From Cognatundibacterium crateris (GTDB taxonomy: Bacteria; Pseudomonadota; Gammaproteobacteria; Burkholderiales; Burkholderiaceae_D): a DNA stretch of 64,000 nt. Where the stretch lies: assembly GCF_010078235.1 (NCBI RefSeq), contig NZ_JAABOS010000001.1:124001-188000 (forward strand), read 5' to 3'. Position numbers and translations under genes: made by a program. Below the pieces are notes generated by a model, which ran no database searches, was not told where the DNA came from, and was given only the letters and a program-made list of their open reading frames with translations. Positions 48,434-60,513 of this stretch are shown here, piece by piece. Position 1 is the first letter of the stretch. Each line of letters starts with the position of its first letter.

Positions 48434-48844
48434 ATGTTTTTATTAGATACAAACGTAGTTTCTGAATTGCGTAAGCAGCGGCCACATGCAGCGGTTGTGT
48501 CCTGGCTGGAATCGATAGATGAAGCTCAGTTATTTTTATCTGCAGTGACTTTGGGTGAAATTCAGGCAGGCATAGAAATGACCCGGGAGCAGGATAAGAT
48601 TAAGGCTGCGGAAATTGAAGCTTGGTTAGAGCAGGTGGCAGTCGCGTATAACGTGTTGCCTATGGATGCAGCGGTTTTTCGGGCATGGGCCAGGCTGATG
48701 CACAGAAAATCCGACACCCTATATGAAGATGCCATGATAGCGGCAACCGCCAAAGTTAATGGTTTGATCGTGGTGACGAGAAATGTCGCTGATTTTCATG
48801 CGCTCGGCGTTGAGGTGTTCAATCCCTTTGTAAAAGCTGATTGA
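48434..48844 (+). CDS. VapC/FitB-type PIN-domain toxin
   Basis: A 136-residue ribonuclease toxin. PIN-domain acidic residues are visible: FLLDTNVVSELR with Asp5, LGEIQAG with Glu42, LYEDAMIAATA with Asp99, and VTRNVADF with Asn117/Asp120. It is paired with a Phd-type antitoxin, a mixed but common pairing. It probably cleaves tRNA or rRNA and is held inactive by the antitoxin. Confidence 0.92.
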   Translation: MFLLDTNVVSELRKQRPHAAVVSWLESIDEAQLFLSAVTLGEIQAGIEMTREQDKIKAAEIEAWLEQVAVAYNVLPMDAAVFRAWARLMHRKSDTLYEDAMIAATAKVNGLIVVTRNVADFHALGVEVFNPFVKAD

Positions 48845-48983
48845 AGCATTGATTAATGCTTGATTATTGCTTGAATAAAGCCCGAATGGGTTTGAATTGC
48901 AGTTGCCGGTTAGCCGGATACTGATTAACTGTCGCGCGGCCGACGCCTGCCTAAACAAGCCGCGCCGACCGGGTAGTTTTAAA

Positions 48984-49274
48984 TTACATGACCGAGCACT
49001 GCTGCACCGAGAGTGCAGTAATCATTGCACCGGCTTGTTCCTTGAACAGAGCCAGACTGGCACCTTGTTCATGCCATTCATAGGCTTCCTGATTGGCGTA
49101 TAACTCAAAGATCATGATGGTATTGCTGAGTTCATCAGGCTGCAGTAATTCAAATTGCAGCGTGCCTTTTTCTGTTTGCAGACTGCGTTGCTGATGGTCG
49201 CTGAGTACTTGTAAAAATGCCATTTTGGATTCTTCCTGATAAGAGATGGAGACAACGAGCGCTACTTTTTTCAT
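48984..49274 (-). CDS. ABM-domain (antibiotic biosynthesis monooxygenase-like) protein
   Basis: A 96-residue ferredoxin-like fold protein. VVSISYQEESKMAFLQVLSD, GTLQFELLQPDE and the NQEAYEWHEQGASLALFKEQ region match the ABM/YgiN family, whose members oxidise quinols or small phenolics or degrade haem. No cofactor is needed in many of them. The role here is not shown. Confidence 0.85.
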   Translation of the reverse strand: MKKVALVVSISYQEESKMAFLQVLSDHQQRSLQTEKGTLQFELLQPDELSNTIMIFELYANQEAYEWHEQGASLALFKEQAGAMITALSVQQCSVM

Positions 49275-49442
49275 GCTGGACTTTCAGATGGGTATGAACA
49301 GGGTTAAGGCTAAACAGATCAGCCTCAGCAAATCAGCAAAAGGCAAATGCCGGGTGTAAATGTAGCATTTCTATCAAGAACATGCCTGATTATTCCTGGC
49401 ATGGTTTTCCACTGTCCAGCATTGCTCAGCGATGCGCGCGGC

Positions 49443-50201
49443 TCATTTTGCCTTGCCTGGCAGTCTTCTGAAACCGGTAAATTCCGCAGGTTCCCATTCA
49501 CGGCTGGCCAGCAGCAGGCCAACGCCACGCCGTTTTTTGAGCGGGGCGGCCAGACTTTCCTGATGCAGGTCGGCGAATTTACGCTTGAGCTGGCGCAGTT
49601 CGTTATGCAGCTTGCTGATGGCGGCGTCGGTCAGCATGCCATGGCTGAAGCTCAGCGTTTGCTCATCGTCGTGGAAGTGAGAATCCAAGAAATCATGTAA
49701 GCCAGACTGTTGAAAATACTGGCGTATCGGGCCAGCTGGCAGCCATTCGAAATCGCGTGTGATGTTGAGGCGGATGCGGTTGCCGGGTAAGAGTGTGATC
49801 AACCCCAGCTTATCGAGCTTGAGCAGGTAATGCAGGCATTCCGGCTCGGTATAGCGATAGACCTGCATCATCTCTTCCATACTCCAGTGATTGATGGCGC
49901 AGACCGCGATCAGCAACAGGCGTTTATCAGCGACCAGTTCTTTTTCCTGATTCTGATTCAGCGTGGGCAGACGGTTGCCCTGATGATTGGCTTCCTGCGT
50001 CAGTTCCATCAAGGTCAAGCCCAGAAAATGCGCAATTTGCAGTATGCGTTCCAGACTCAGATTTACGGCATTCTCTTCGCGCAGTATGCGCTTCACACTG
50101 GCTTCTGACAGCGCCAGCGCTTCCGCCACATCCCGATAGGTTTTGCCCTGCAGCTTGAGCTGGCTTTTGATGGTGCGCATGATTTGCCGGATTTCATTCA
50201 T
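49443..50201 (-). CDS. XRE-family transcriptional regulator
   Basis: A 252-residue regulator. The N-terminal HTH_XRE is clear (GKTYRDVAEALALSEASVKR, residues 18-60). The rest contains a second winged-helix-like segment (MEEMMQVYRYTEPECLHYLL, then LGLITLLPGNRIRLNITRDF) and a coiled C terminus. No known target; it is divergent from tatD. Confidence 0.85.
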   Translation of the reverse strand: MNEIRQIMRTIKSQLKLQGKTYRDVAEALALSEASVKRILREENAVNLSLERILQIAHFLGLTLMELTQEANHQGNRLPTLNQNQEKELVADKRLLLIAVCAINHWSMEEMMQVYRYTEPECLHYLLKLDKLGLITLLPGNRIRLNITRDFEWLPAGPIRQYFQQSGLHDFLDSHFHDDEQTLSFSHGMLTDAAISKLHNELRQLKRKFADLHQESLAAPLKKRRGVGLLLASREWEPAEFTGFRRLPGKAK

Positions 50202-50280
50202 GGTTTGCCTCGCCTCTGTGTGTGTTCGGTCCGCTCGCTGAACGAGCCTGTTGATTTTGATGGAGTTGTGCCATGGTAGC

Positions 50281-50341
50281 GGTTTCAGCTACTTTGGAAA
50301 CCATTTCAGTCGCTTACTTACATATGGTTTCATTATTTCGT
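50281..50341. promoter_or_regulatory. Inverted GGTTTC/GAAACC repeats upstream of the XRE gene
   Basis: GGTTTC (50281), GGAAACCAT (50296-50304) and ATGGTTTC (50334-50341) give alternating inverted copies of one half-site, 80-140 bp upstream of the XRE start. The rest of 50202-50511 shows nothing else. They may be its autoregulatory sites. Confidence 0.4.
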
Positions 50342-50511
50342 GTGCTTTTGCAAGTTGGAGCGGCTGAGGTCGCGAGTATTTTTTATGGTTTGCGGCAAGC
50401 TTGTGCGAATCCGGTGAGGTGAGCCGCCGCCACGCTAACTTCCGCTTGGCGCAGTTCGCAGAATTCCCGCATAATCGGTGCATTAGTAGCTAATTTGTAA
50501 AGTGAACAGGT

Positions 50512-51315
50512 ATGTGGATAGATACGCATTGTCATCTCGATGCGAGCGAGTTTGGCGGGACTTCGCTGCGGCTCGCGCAGCAGGCGGTGGCGGCAGGGGT
50601 GAGTCAGATTGTGGTGCCAGCGGTGCATCTGAACTTGTTTAATCAGGTGCAGCAATTGGCGCAGCAGCATGCGGCCTGCGTGTATGCGCTGGGCATCCAT
50701 CCCATGTATGTGCCGACTTCAGATGAAAGTCATTTGCAGATTTTGCGTCAGCGTATAGAGCAGGTGCTGAGCAGTGAACACGCGCATCAGCTGGTTGCGG
50801 TCGGTGAGATAGGGCTGGATTATTTTGTGCCTGCGCTGACCCAAAGTCCTTTGCTGGAAAAGCAGGAATTTTTTTATACCGAGCAGTTAAAAATCGCCAG
50901 GGATTTTGATTTGCCGGTCTTGTTGCATGTCCGGCGTTCACAAGACAAAGTGCTTAAGCATTTGCGGCGCATCCGGGTTCGGGGTGGGATAGCGCATGCC
51001 TTCAATGGCAGTGTGCAGCAAGCCGGGCATTTTCTGGATCTGGGGTGTAAGCTGGGATTTGGCGGCGCGATGACCTTCACCCGTGCTTTGCAAATCCGGC
51101 GACTGGCAGCGGAATTGCCGCTCGATGCGCTGGTGCTGGAAACCGATGCGCCCGATATACCGCCTAGCTGGATCAGGGAAGGCTATAACCGGCCCGATCA
51201 GATACCGGCGATAGGCGCAGTGCTGGCGGAGTTGCGCGCCATGGATGTCGCCGACATCGCAGCGGCCAGTTCACACAATGCGCGCGAGGTGTTGCCGCGA
51301 CTTTTACTCAATTGA
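50512..51315 (+). CDS. TatD-family deoxyribonuclease
   Basis: A 267-residue metal-dependent hydrolase. Metal ligands are in MWIDTHCHLDASEF, VAVGEIGLDYF, LLHVRRS, GIAHAFNGS, and LVLETDAPDI. TatD proteins are 3'-5' DNases involved in DNA repair and turnover. It lies 12 bp upstream of comEC, an unusual but sensible partner for DNA uptake and degradation. Confidence 0.9.
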   Translation: MWIDTHCHLDASEFGGTSLRLAQQAVAAGVSQIVVPAVHLNLFNQVQQLAQQHAACVYALGIHPMYVPTSDESHLQILRQRIEQVLSSEHAHQLVAVGEIGLDYFVPALTQSPLLEKQEFFYTEQLKIARDFDLPVLLHVRRSQDKVLKHLRRIRVRGGIAHAFNGSVQQAGHFLDLGCKLGFGGAMTFTRALQIRRLAAELPLDALVLETDAPDIPPSWIREGYNRPDQIPAIGAVLAELRAMDVADIAAASSHNAREVLPRLLLN

Positions 51316-51327
51316 GGTAATAGCGTC

Positions 51328-53769
51328 ATGCGCAGCTTTGCTATCGCACTGACGCTGGGTATCTTATGGCTGCAACAGCAAGCCAGTTTGCTGACATCGA
51401 CGACCCTGATCACTATGCTTGTTGTCGCGGGTGGCTTATTGCTGTGCGTGTTCAAGCTGCATTTGCCTTACCTGCGCAGAGCGGCTGCATTGCTGGCTGC
51501 TGCGCTGATTGGGATAGCCTGGGCTGACTGGCGCGCAGAGCTGGCTTTGCAAACCGCTTTGCCAGAGGTCTTGGAAGGGCGCGATTTAATGGTGACTGGC
51601 GTGGTGGCCAGTCTGCCCGGTGTGAATGTGAATGGCAGCAGCTTTCAACTCGACGTTGAAACGCTGAGCGAATTCAAACCTGCGCAAACAAGCGCAGCGC
51701 AAGCCCCACTGCCAGGCCAAGACCGGCTTCCCTCCCGTATCAGTTTGTTCTGGCCAGCCAAAGCAGGCGCAACGCAAAGTCTCAAAGCAGGTCAGCGCTG
51801 GCGCTTGCCGGTACGTCTGAAACGACCGCATGGCAATCAGAATCCTGGCGGTTTTGACGCGGAATTATGGATGCTGGAGCAGGGCGTGCGTGCTACTGGC
51901 ACGATACAAACCGCACAGTCAGCGGCAATTCAGCCGCTACAGGACTTTGTGCCTGGTGTGTTGTATGCGGTAGACCGTTGCCGTGGCTGGCTGCGCGAGC
52001 GCATCCATGCGGCCTTGCCGGGCAAGCCCTATGCGGCAGTGGTGGTGGCGCTGGTGATCGGTGATCAGCGCGAAATCCGTCAAACTGAATGGAATATTTT
52101 TCAGCGTTCCGGTATCGGTCATCTGATCAGCATTTCTGGTTTGCACATCACCATGCTGGCCGGTTTTTTTGCAGCGCTGATGGGGGCCTTGTGGCGGCGT
52201 TCATTCTTTATTTTTCATGCGCGGCCTTTACCGCTAATACTGCCGGTGCAAAAAGTGATGGCGGCGACGGCTGCTGTGGTCGCCGTGCTGTATGTGGCGC
52301 TGGCAGGATTTGGTGTGCCTGCGCAAAGGACGATGTACATGCTGCTCACGGTTGCAGTAGCAATTTGGACCGGGCGTTTTAATCAGTTTTCTGCTGTGCT
52401 CGCGCTGGCGCTGTGTGTGGTGCTGATCATCGATCCCTGGGCGTTGATGTGGCCGGGATTCTGGCTGTCCTTTGTAGCGGTTGCAGTGATTTTGTATGTG
52501 GCCAGAGACGAAGCTATTGGCAGCCTCGATGCAGACAGTGACTGGCGGGCGCGTCTGCGTCGCAACTGGCATGCTGCGCTGCGCACCCAGTATGGCATCA
52601 CGCTAGGCTTGTTGCCGCTGACCATGCTGCTGTTTGCACAGATTTCGCTGATCAGCCCGCTTGCGAATGCGTTTGCGATACCGCTGGTGAGTTTTCTGAT
52701 TACCCCGCTGGTCTTGATTGGTGTCTTCCTGCCCGAGCCTTTCTGTGGCTGGCTGCTGAGTCTGGCGCACGCCGGTATTGCATTGATGGCGGAGTTGCTG
52801 GCCTGGCTCAGTGCGCCGGGCTGGGTGATTTGGACTGCGCCACAACCATCCTTGCCGATGTTTTTGCTGGCGATGCTCGGGGTATTGTGGCTGCTGGGGC
52901 CACGTGCGTTGCCGATGCGCTGGTTGGGGCTGGTTTGCTTGCTGCCTGTGCTGATGCCACGTCCATCCGCAATCGGCGAGGCAGCCTTTCGCGCTACCGC
53001 ACTTGATGTCGGGCAGGGTACGGCAGTGCTGATACAGACCCGGCAGCATACGCTGTTGTATGACACTGGCCCGGCTTATGGCCCCGATAGCGATGCGGGC
53101 AGCCGCGTGATTTTGCCATTTTTACGGGCTCAGGGCATACGCAAACTCGATCGTATGCTGATTTCACATCAGGACACCGATCACTCAGGCGGTGCTGCCA
53201 GCATACTGGCGCAAATGACGGTAGATGAGGTAATCAGTTCGCTGCCAGAGCAGCATGCGCTACGTCAGTCTGCGCGGCCACACAGCGCCTGCGTTGCGGG
53301 CCAGTCCTGGCAATGGGATGGTGTCACATTTGAGATGCTGCAGCCGACTGCGGCCAGTTATGCGAGTGAAAAATGGAAGCCCAATGCGCGCAGCTGTACC
53401 CTGAAAATCTCGACGCCTCAGCTGTCTGTGCTATTGCCGGGCGATGCAGAAGCGATACAGGAAGACGAGATGCTGCATATGCTGCCTGAGAAATTGCCTG
53501 CGACCGTTTTGCTGGCGCCGCACCACGGCAGCGCTACGTCGTCGACGGCGGCTTTTCTGCAAGCGGTACATCCTGAACTGATCGTAATCCAGTCCGGCTA
53601 TCTGAATCGCTACCACCATCCCAAACCAGTTGTACTGGAGCGCTATCGGGCATTTGGAATAAACCATCTAAGAACCGATGAGGCAGGTGCTATTCAGCTT
53701 GATTTTGAAGCATCATTGCATATTTCCGAATATAGAAAACAACACGCGCGTTACTGGTATGGGCAATAG
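51328..53769 (+). CDS. comEC: DNA internalisation protein ComEC/Rec2
   Basis: An 813-residue membrane channel for transforming DNA. N-terminal soluble domain with OB-like strand pattern and helices, then the polytopic Competence domain (FQRSGIGHLISISGLHITML), and a C-terminal metallo-beta-lactamase-like domain with HQDTDHSGG, LLPGDAE and PHHGSATSS. Full length and apparently intact, so natural competence is possible; the other competence genes are not in this window. Confidence 0.93.
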   Translation: MRSFAIALTLGILWLQQQASLLTSTTLITMLVVAGGLLLCVFKLHLPYLRRAAALLAAALIGIAWADWRAELALQTALPEVLEGRDLMVTGVVASLPGVNVNGSSFQLDVETLSEFKPAQTSAAQAPLPGQDRLPSRISLFWPAKAGATQSLKAGQRWRLPVRLKRPHGNQNPGGFDAELWMLEQGVRATGTIQTAQSAAIQPLQDFVPGVLYAVDRCRGWLRERIHAALPGKPYAAVVVALVIGDQREIRQTEWNIFQRSGIGHLISISGLHITMLAGFFAALMGALWRRSFFIFHARPLPLILPVQKVMAATAAVVAVLYVALAGFGVPAQRTMYMLLTVAVAIWTGRFNQFSAVLALALCVVLIIDPWALMWPGFWLSFVAVAVILYVARDEAIGSLDADSDWRARLRRNWHAALRTQYGITLGLLPLTMLLFAQISLISPLANAFAIPLVSFLITPLVLIGVFLPEPFCGWLLSLAHAGIALMAELLAWLSAPGWVIWTAPQPSLPMFLLAMLGVLWLLGPRALPMRWLGLVCLLPVLMPRPSAIGEAAFRATALDVGQGTAVLIQTRQHTLLYDTGPAYGPDSDAGSRVILPFLRAQGIRKLDRMLISHQDTDHSGGAASILAQMTVDEVISSLPEQHALRQSARPHSACVAGQSWQWDGVTFEMLQPTAASYASEKWKPNARSCTLKISTPQLSVLLPGDAEAIQEDEMLHMLPEKLPATVLLAPHHGSATSSTAAFLQAVHPELIVIQSGYLNRYHHPKPVVLERYRAFGINHLRTDEAGAIQLDFEASLHISEYRKQHARYWYGQ

Positions 53770-53834
53770 GCACAAAAATAAACACAGTCAGCCTACAGGT
53801 ACGCGCGTACAAACAGGAAGATGAGGCAGGGGAC

Positions 53835-54641
53835 ATGCAAACAATTATTCATTTCGTACACGGCAATGGCTTCCCATCTGGCAGCTACCGTGCTTTTCTC
53901 GATCACTTGCGGCAGGACTATGAGGTACAAGTGACAGAGAAAATCGGTCATCAGGCGAATTACCCGGTTACCGATGGCTGGCCGCATCTGGTACGGGAAT
54001 TAATCGATACGCTGGAAAGCCGCTATCGGCAGCCAGTGATTTTAGTCGGCCATTCGCTGGGTGGCTTGCTGTCGCTGATGACAGCGCAGCAGCGACCGGA
54101 TCTGGTCAAAGCAGTAGTGGTGATCGATTCGCCAGTAGTGGCGGGCTGGCGCGCTATGCTGCTGCGGGTCAGTAAGTGGCTGGGCATCGATAAAAAGTTT
54201 TCACCGGCTGCGGCCTCTGAAAACCGGCGCCATCTTTGGCCAGATCAGGAGGCCGCATATCAGCATTACGCTGCCAAAGAGATTTTTGCGATCTGGCCGA
54301 CGGAGGTATTGTGGGATTATGTGCGTGCCGGTACCATGCCGTGCGAACAAGGCGTGACGCTGAGTTTTGATCGCAACATTGAAACCGCGATTTACCGCAC
54401 GCTGCCGCATACTTTGGGCAAGCTGTTGCGCAAGCGGCCGCAAGTGCCAGTCGGTTTTGTGGGTGGAAATGAATCGTTTGAATGCCGTCAGGCCGGTGAT
54501 TACTACACCCGTCAATTAATGGGTAAGCATTATCAGCTGATACAGGGTGGGCATTTGATTCCTATGGAGGCGCCCGCACAAACCGCTGCGGCGGTACTGG
54601 CGATGTTGAATGCGATGCACAGTGAAGAAAGAGGTCTATGA
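53835..54641 (+). CDS. Alpha/beta hydrolase
   Basis: A 268-residue hydrolase: IHFVHGNGFPSGSYRAFLDH (oxyanion loop), the nucleophile elbow VGHSLGGLLS, and a C-terminal GGHLIPMEAP with the catalytic His. Substrate unknown. Its stop codon overlaps the start of the LpxR-like gene. Confidence 0.85.
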   Translation: MQTIIHFVHGNGFPSGSYRAFLDHLRQDYEVQVTEKIGHQANYPVTDGWPHLVRELIDTLESRYRQPVILVGHSLGGLLSLMTAQQRPDLVKAVVVIDSPVVAGWRAMLLRVSKWLGIDKKFSPAAASENRRHLWPDQEAAYQHYAAKEIFAIWPTEVLWDYVRAGTMPCEQGVTLSFDRNIETAIYRTLPHTLGKLLRKRPQVPVGFVGGNESFECRQAGDYYTRQLMGKHYQLIQGGHLIPMEAPAQTAAAVLAMLNAMHSEERGL

Positions 54642-54653
54642 AGAGGTCTATGA
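54630..54653 (+). repeat. 12-bp tandem duplication of a ribosome site and start
   Basis: AGAGGTCTATGA occurs twice in a row (54630-54641 and 54642-54653). Each copy contains an AGAGG ribosome site and an ATG, giving the next gene two identical starts, at 54638 and 54650. Confidence 0.9.
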
Positions 54654-55639
54654 GTAAAGCTAAGCAAAACGAACAACGCGGGCTGAATAAAACACTGAGC
54701 CGCATTAACAAGCTGGCCGCACTGCCAATGCTGATTTTGGTGCCGCTGGCGGCGCAGGCGCAAGTTCTGGCCGATGCACCTGACTGGCAGGAAATGCAGC
54801 AGGTGGTGCGTACTGGTAAGCAGCAACTGCAGCTAAATATAGAAAATGACAGCCTGTTGCTGAATCGTGATGATCGCTTCTATACCAGCGGCATTCATTT
54901 TCAGCAGTCTTTTGCTGTGGCTGATCAGTTGCGCCAGACGGAGTACGGCTGGCGCGTAGGGCAGGATTTATACACCGCTTCTGATATCAAGCTCAAACCT
55001 GCGCAAATTCCTGTGCCGGATCATCCTTATGCTGGCTGGCTGTACGGCGGCTTTTTCAAGACCAGCGCTTATGCGACCGGACGCAGTATCAGCTATGGGC
55101 TGGATATCGGTTGCCTGGGGCCTTGCGCCGGGGGTAAATGGACGCAAGAGCAGCTGCATCATGTGATTAAACAGCCGCAACCGCAAGGCTGGAGTACCCA
55201 GTTGAAAAACGAGTTCGGCCTGATGCTGCATGCGGCTTATGCGCCGGGCCGTATGCTGCCGTGGTCGGGCATGGATCTGACGCCGACTGTAAAGGGACGC
55301 TTCGGTAATATCATGACCGATGTGTCAGCCCAGCTGGAGTGGCGGGTAGGGCAGTTGAATTTGCTGCCCACGCAGGATGCCAGCTATGGCTTTGCACGCA
55401 TAGAGCCTAAGTACACGGCTTACAATGCGACCGTGCAGGGCGGCTACTTTGCGCATCAGGCGAATGCCTTGCATGCTAAGCGCTGGGGTGGCGAGCTGGA
55501 GCTGGGCTATCGCTGGCAAAAAAATGGCTCAGGCGTGCTGGTTTCGCTGGTGCGTCGCGCCAATGAGATAGAGGAGATTTCCAATGCTTATGGCGCGCAG
55601 AATTTCGTGAAATTGCAATTTAATTACGCGCTTAAATAA
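54638..55639 (+). CDS. LpxR-like outer-membrane lipid A deacylase family protein
   Basis: A 333-residue (or 329 from the second start) protein: signal-anchor-like N terminus (LPMLILVPLAAQAQ), then a beta barrel. The landmark NDSLLLNRDDRFYTSGIHF and PYAGWLYGGFF fit LpxR (DUF2219) proteins, which remove the 3'-acyloxyacyl chain from lipid A. The catalytic His/Asn/Asp/Thr set was not verified residue by residue. The start is duplicated (see repeat) and overlaps the hydrolase gene. Confidence 0.82.
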   Translation: MKRSMSKAKQNEQRGLNKTLSRINKLAALPMLILVPLAAQAQVLADAPDWQEMQQVVRTGKQQLQLNIENDSLLLNRDDRFYTSGIHFQQSFAVADQLRQTEYGWRVGQDLYTASDIKLKPAQIPVPDHPYAGWLYGGFFKTSAYATGRSISYGLDIGCLGPCAGGKWTQEQLHHVIKQPQPQGWSTQLKNEFGLMLHAAYAPGRMLPWSGMDLTPTVKGRFGNIMTDVSAQLEWRVGQLNLLPTQDASYGFARIEPKYTAYNATVQGGYFAHQANALHAKRWGGELELGYRWQKNGSGVLVSLVRRANEIEEISNAYGAQNFVKLQFNYALK

Positions 55640-55829
55640 GCCAGCTTCGCCACTGTTAATTAGCAAGAATGTGCAAGTTGATAGCCAGCCCTGCCCATCA
55701 AGGCTGGCCGCTTGCCCCGTGTTTGCTGGCCTAGGCGGCAACGGCGTTGAGCCTGTGATTGAAGCAGGGGCAGTGTGAATAAAAAAGCGGCAGGATTTAC
55801 GCGGGACTCGTCTACATGAACAAGAGTGA

Positions 55830-57503
<1,674 letters not shown>

Positions 57504-57513
57504 GGAATCAAGC

Positions 57514-58368
57514 ATGAAATTATGTGGATATGATGTCGGTCTGGATCAGCCATTTTTTCTGATCGCCGGTCCTTGCGTGATCGAGTCTGAGCAAATGGCG
57601 CTCGATACCGCAGGAATCCTGCGCGATATGACGAAGGAACTCGGTATTCCTTTTATTTACAAGTCCTCCTTCGACAAGGCGAACCGTTCTTCCGGTTCTT
57701 CTTTCCGTGGCCTGGGGATGGAAAAGGGTCTGGAAATACTCGCCAAAGTCAAACGCGAAATCGGCGTGCCGGTACTGACGGATATCCACTCCATTGAAGA
57801 GATCACGCCGGTTGCGGCTGTGGTTGACGTGCTGCAGACGCCGGCTTTCCTGTCGCGTCAGACTGACTTTATCGAGGCCTGTGGTCGTGCCGGTAAGCCG
57901 GTCAATATCAAAAAAGGCCAGTTCCTGGCACCGCATGACATGGTCAATGTGATCGCTAAAGCCCGCGCTGCAGCGCGCGCAGCAGGCTTGAATGAAGATA
58001 ACTTCATGGCTTGTGAGCGTGGTGCTTCATTTGGTTATGGCAATCTGGTTTCTGATATGCGTTCACTCGCGATTATGCGTGAAACCAATTGCCCGGTCGT
58101 GTTTGATGCGACCCATTCCGTGCAGTTGCCGGGCGGGCAAGGTACTTCCTCCGGTGGTGAGCGCCAGTTTGTGCCAGTGCTGGCGCGTGCCGCAGTTGCT
58201 GTCGGTGTGGCTGGTCTGTTCATGGAAACGCATCCGGACCCAGCCAAGGCATTGTGTGATGGCCCGAATGCCGTGCCGCTGAACCGCATGAAAGAATTGC
58301 TGTCCACACTGACGGATCTCGATCGTATCGTCAAGAAGAATGGATTCCTCGAATCCAGCTTTGCTTAA
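57514..58368 (+). CDS. kdsA: 3-deoxy-8-phosphooctulonate synthase
   Basis: Condenses PEP and arabinose-5-phosphate to Kdo-8-phosphate for lipopolysaccharide core. The 284 residues show [37 protein letters not shown], and [13 protein letters not shown]. Ten bases after pyrG. Confidence 0.97.
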   Translation: MKLCGYDVGLDQPFFLIAGPCVIESEQMALDTAGILRDMTKELGIPFIYKSSFDKANRSSGSSFRGLGMEKGLEILAKVKREIGVPVLTDIHSIEEITPVAAVVDVLQTPAFLSRQTDFIEACGRAGKPVNIKKGQFLAPHDMVNVIAKARAAARAAGLNEDNFMACERGASFGYGNLVSDMRSLAIMRETNCPVVFDATHSVQLPGGQGTSSGGERQFVPVLARAAVAVGVAGLFMETHPDPAKALCDGPNAVPLNRMKELLSTLTDLDRIVKKNGFLESSFA

Positions 58369-58554
58369 TCATTGATTGGTGACACTCGCTGCTGTCGCTG
58401 ATCCTTGCGGCAGAAGTGAGATGGTCGTCTTGCTTCTGCTGCGTTAGTCTCCTGATGGCTTGCCTGTGCCTGGTTGGCTATGAATCTCAAGACCGCAATC
58501 CCGGATGCAAAACTTTTTATTTTGTACGCAATTTTGATCGTTTAGGAGATATAA

Positions 58555-59838
<1,284 letters not shown>

Positions 59839-59927
59839 TCTGCTATAGTCGGCCAGTTAGTCAGACTTTGTCAGTGTGGCCGTGAATTTGCGGCCCGGTT
59901 CTGACAACTGCTGAATATAGCCATAGG

Positions 59928-59952
59928 GGGGAACCTGGTTCCCCTTTTTTTC
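59928..59952 (+). terminator. Terminator after eno
   Basis: GGGGAACC and GGTTCCCC form an inverted repeat (realistically a GGGGAA/TTCCCC stem with a CCTGG loop), followed by a T tract, 90 bp past the eno stop and just before ftsB. Confidence 0.8.
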
Positions 59953-59974
59953 TGTTCCTTGTTAGTGAGTTGCT

Positions 59975-60352
59975 GTGCGTCTGATCGCAGTCGTTTTCCT
60001 GTTGTTGCTGGCCGTCATACAGTACCCGCTTTGGCTGGGTAAAGGTGGCTGGTTGCGTGTATGGGAGCTGGAACGTCAGCTGACCCAGGCACAGGGCCGC
60101 AATGACAAATTGAAAGAACGTAACAGCAAGCTGGAATCTGAAGTCATGGATCTCAAAACCGGTACTGATTCCGTTGAGGAGAGGGCGCGTTTTGAGTTGG
60201 GTATGATACGCAAAGATGAAATTTTTGTTCAGGTTCTCGATCCCAACAGTACTTTGCCAGCACCCACCACACCGGCTGCACCTGCTGTATCGGCTAAAGC
60301 AGCGACACCAGTTAAAACTCCAGCCACGACACCGGCTAAGAAAAACCGCTGA
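59975..60352 (+). CDS. ftsB: Cell division protein FtsB
   Basis: A 125-residue bitopic septum protein that links FtsQ and FtsL. One N-terminal helix ([20 protein letters not shown]), then a coiled coil ([20 protein letters not shown]) and the conserved [20 protein letters not shown]. The tail is rich in Pro/Ala/Thr/Lys ([20 protein letters not shown]). It starts with GTG. The eno-ftsB linkage is widespread in proteobacteria; the hairpin between them suggests partial separation. Confidence 0.93.
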   Translation: MRLIAVVFLLLLAVIQYPLWLGKGGWLRVWELERQLTQAQGRNDKLKERNSKLESEVMDLKTGTDSVEERARFELGMIRKDEIFVQVLDPNSTLPAPTTPAAPAVSAKAATPVKTPATTPAKKNR

Positions 60353-60513
60353 TTGTTCTTCCTCCTTAATTCGCCCCACGTGTCTGATCCCGCATCGCCT
60401 GTTGTCCCACTGTTTCATCATTAAGAAAAAATCGCTTTACCTGAATTTATTTTAGGTTTAAAGTAATTTAGCTGTATATTTTATACGGCGCATCTTTGAA
60501 TGATGGAGGGGGT

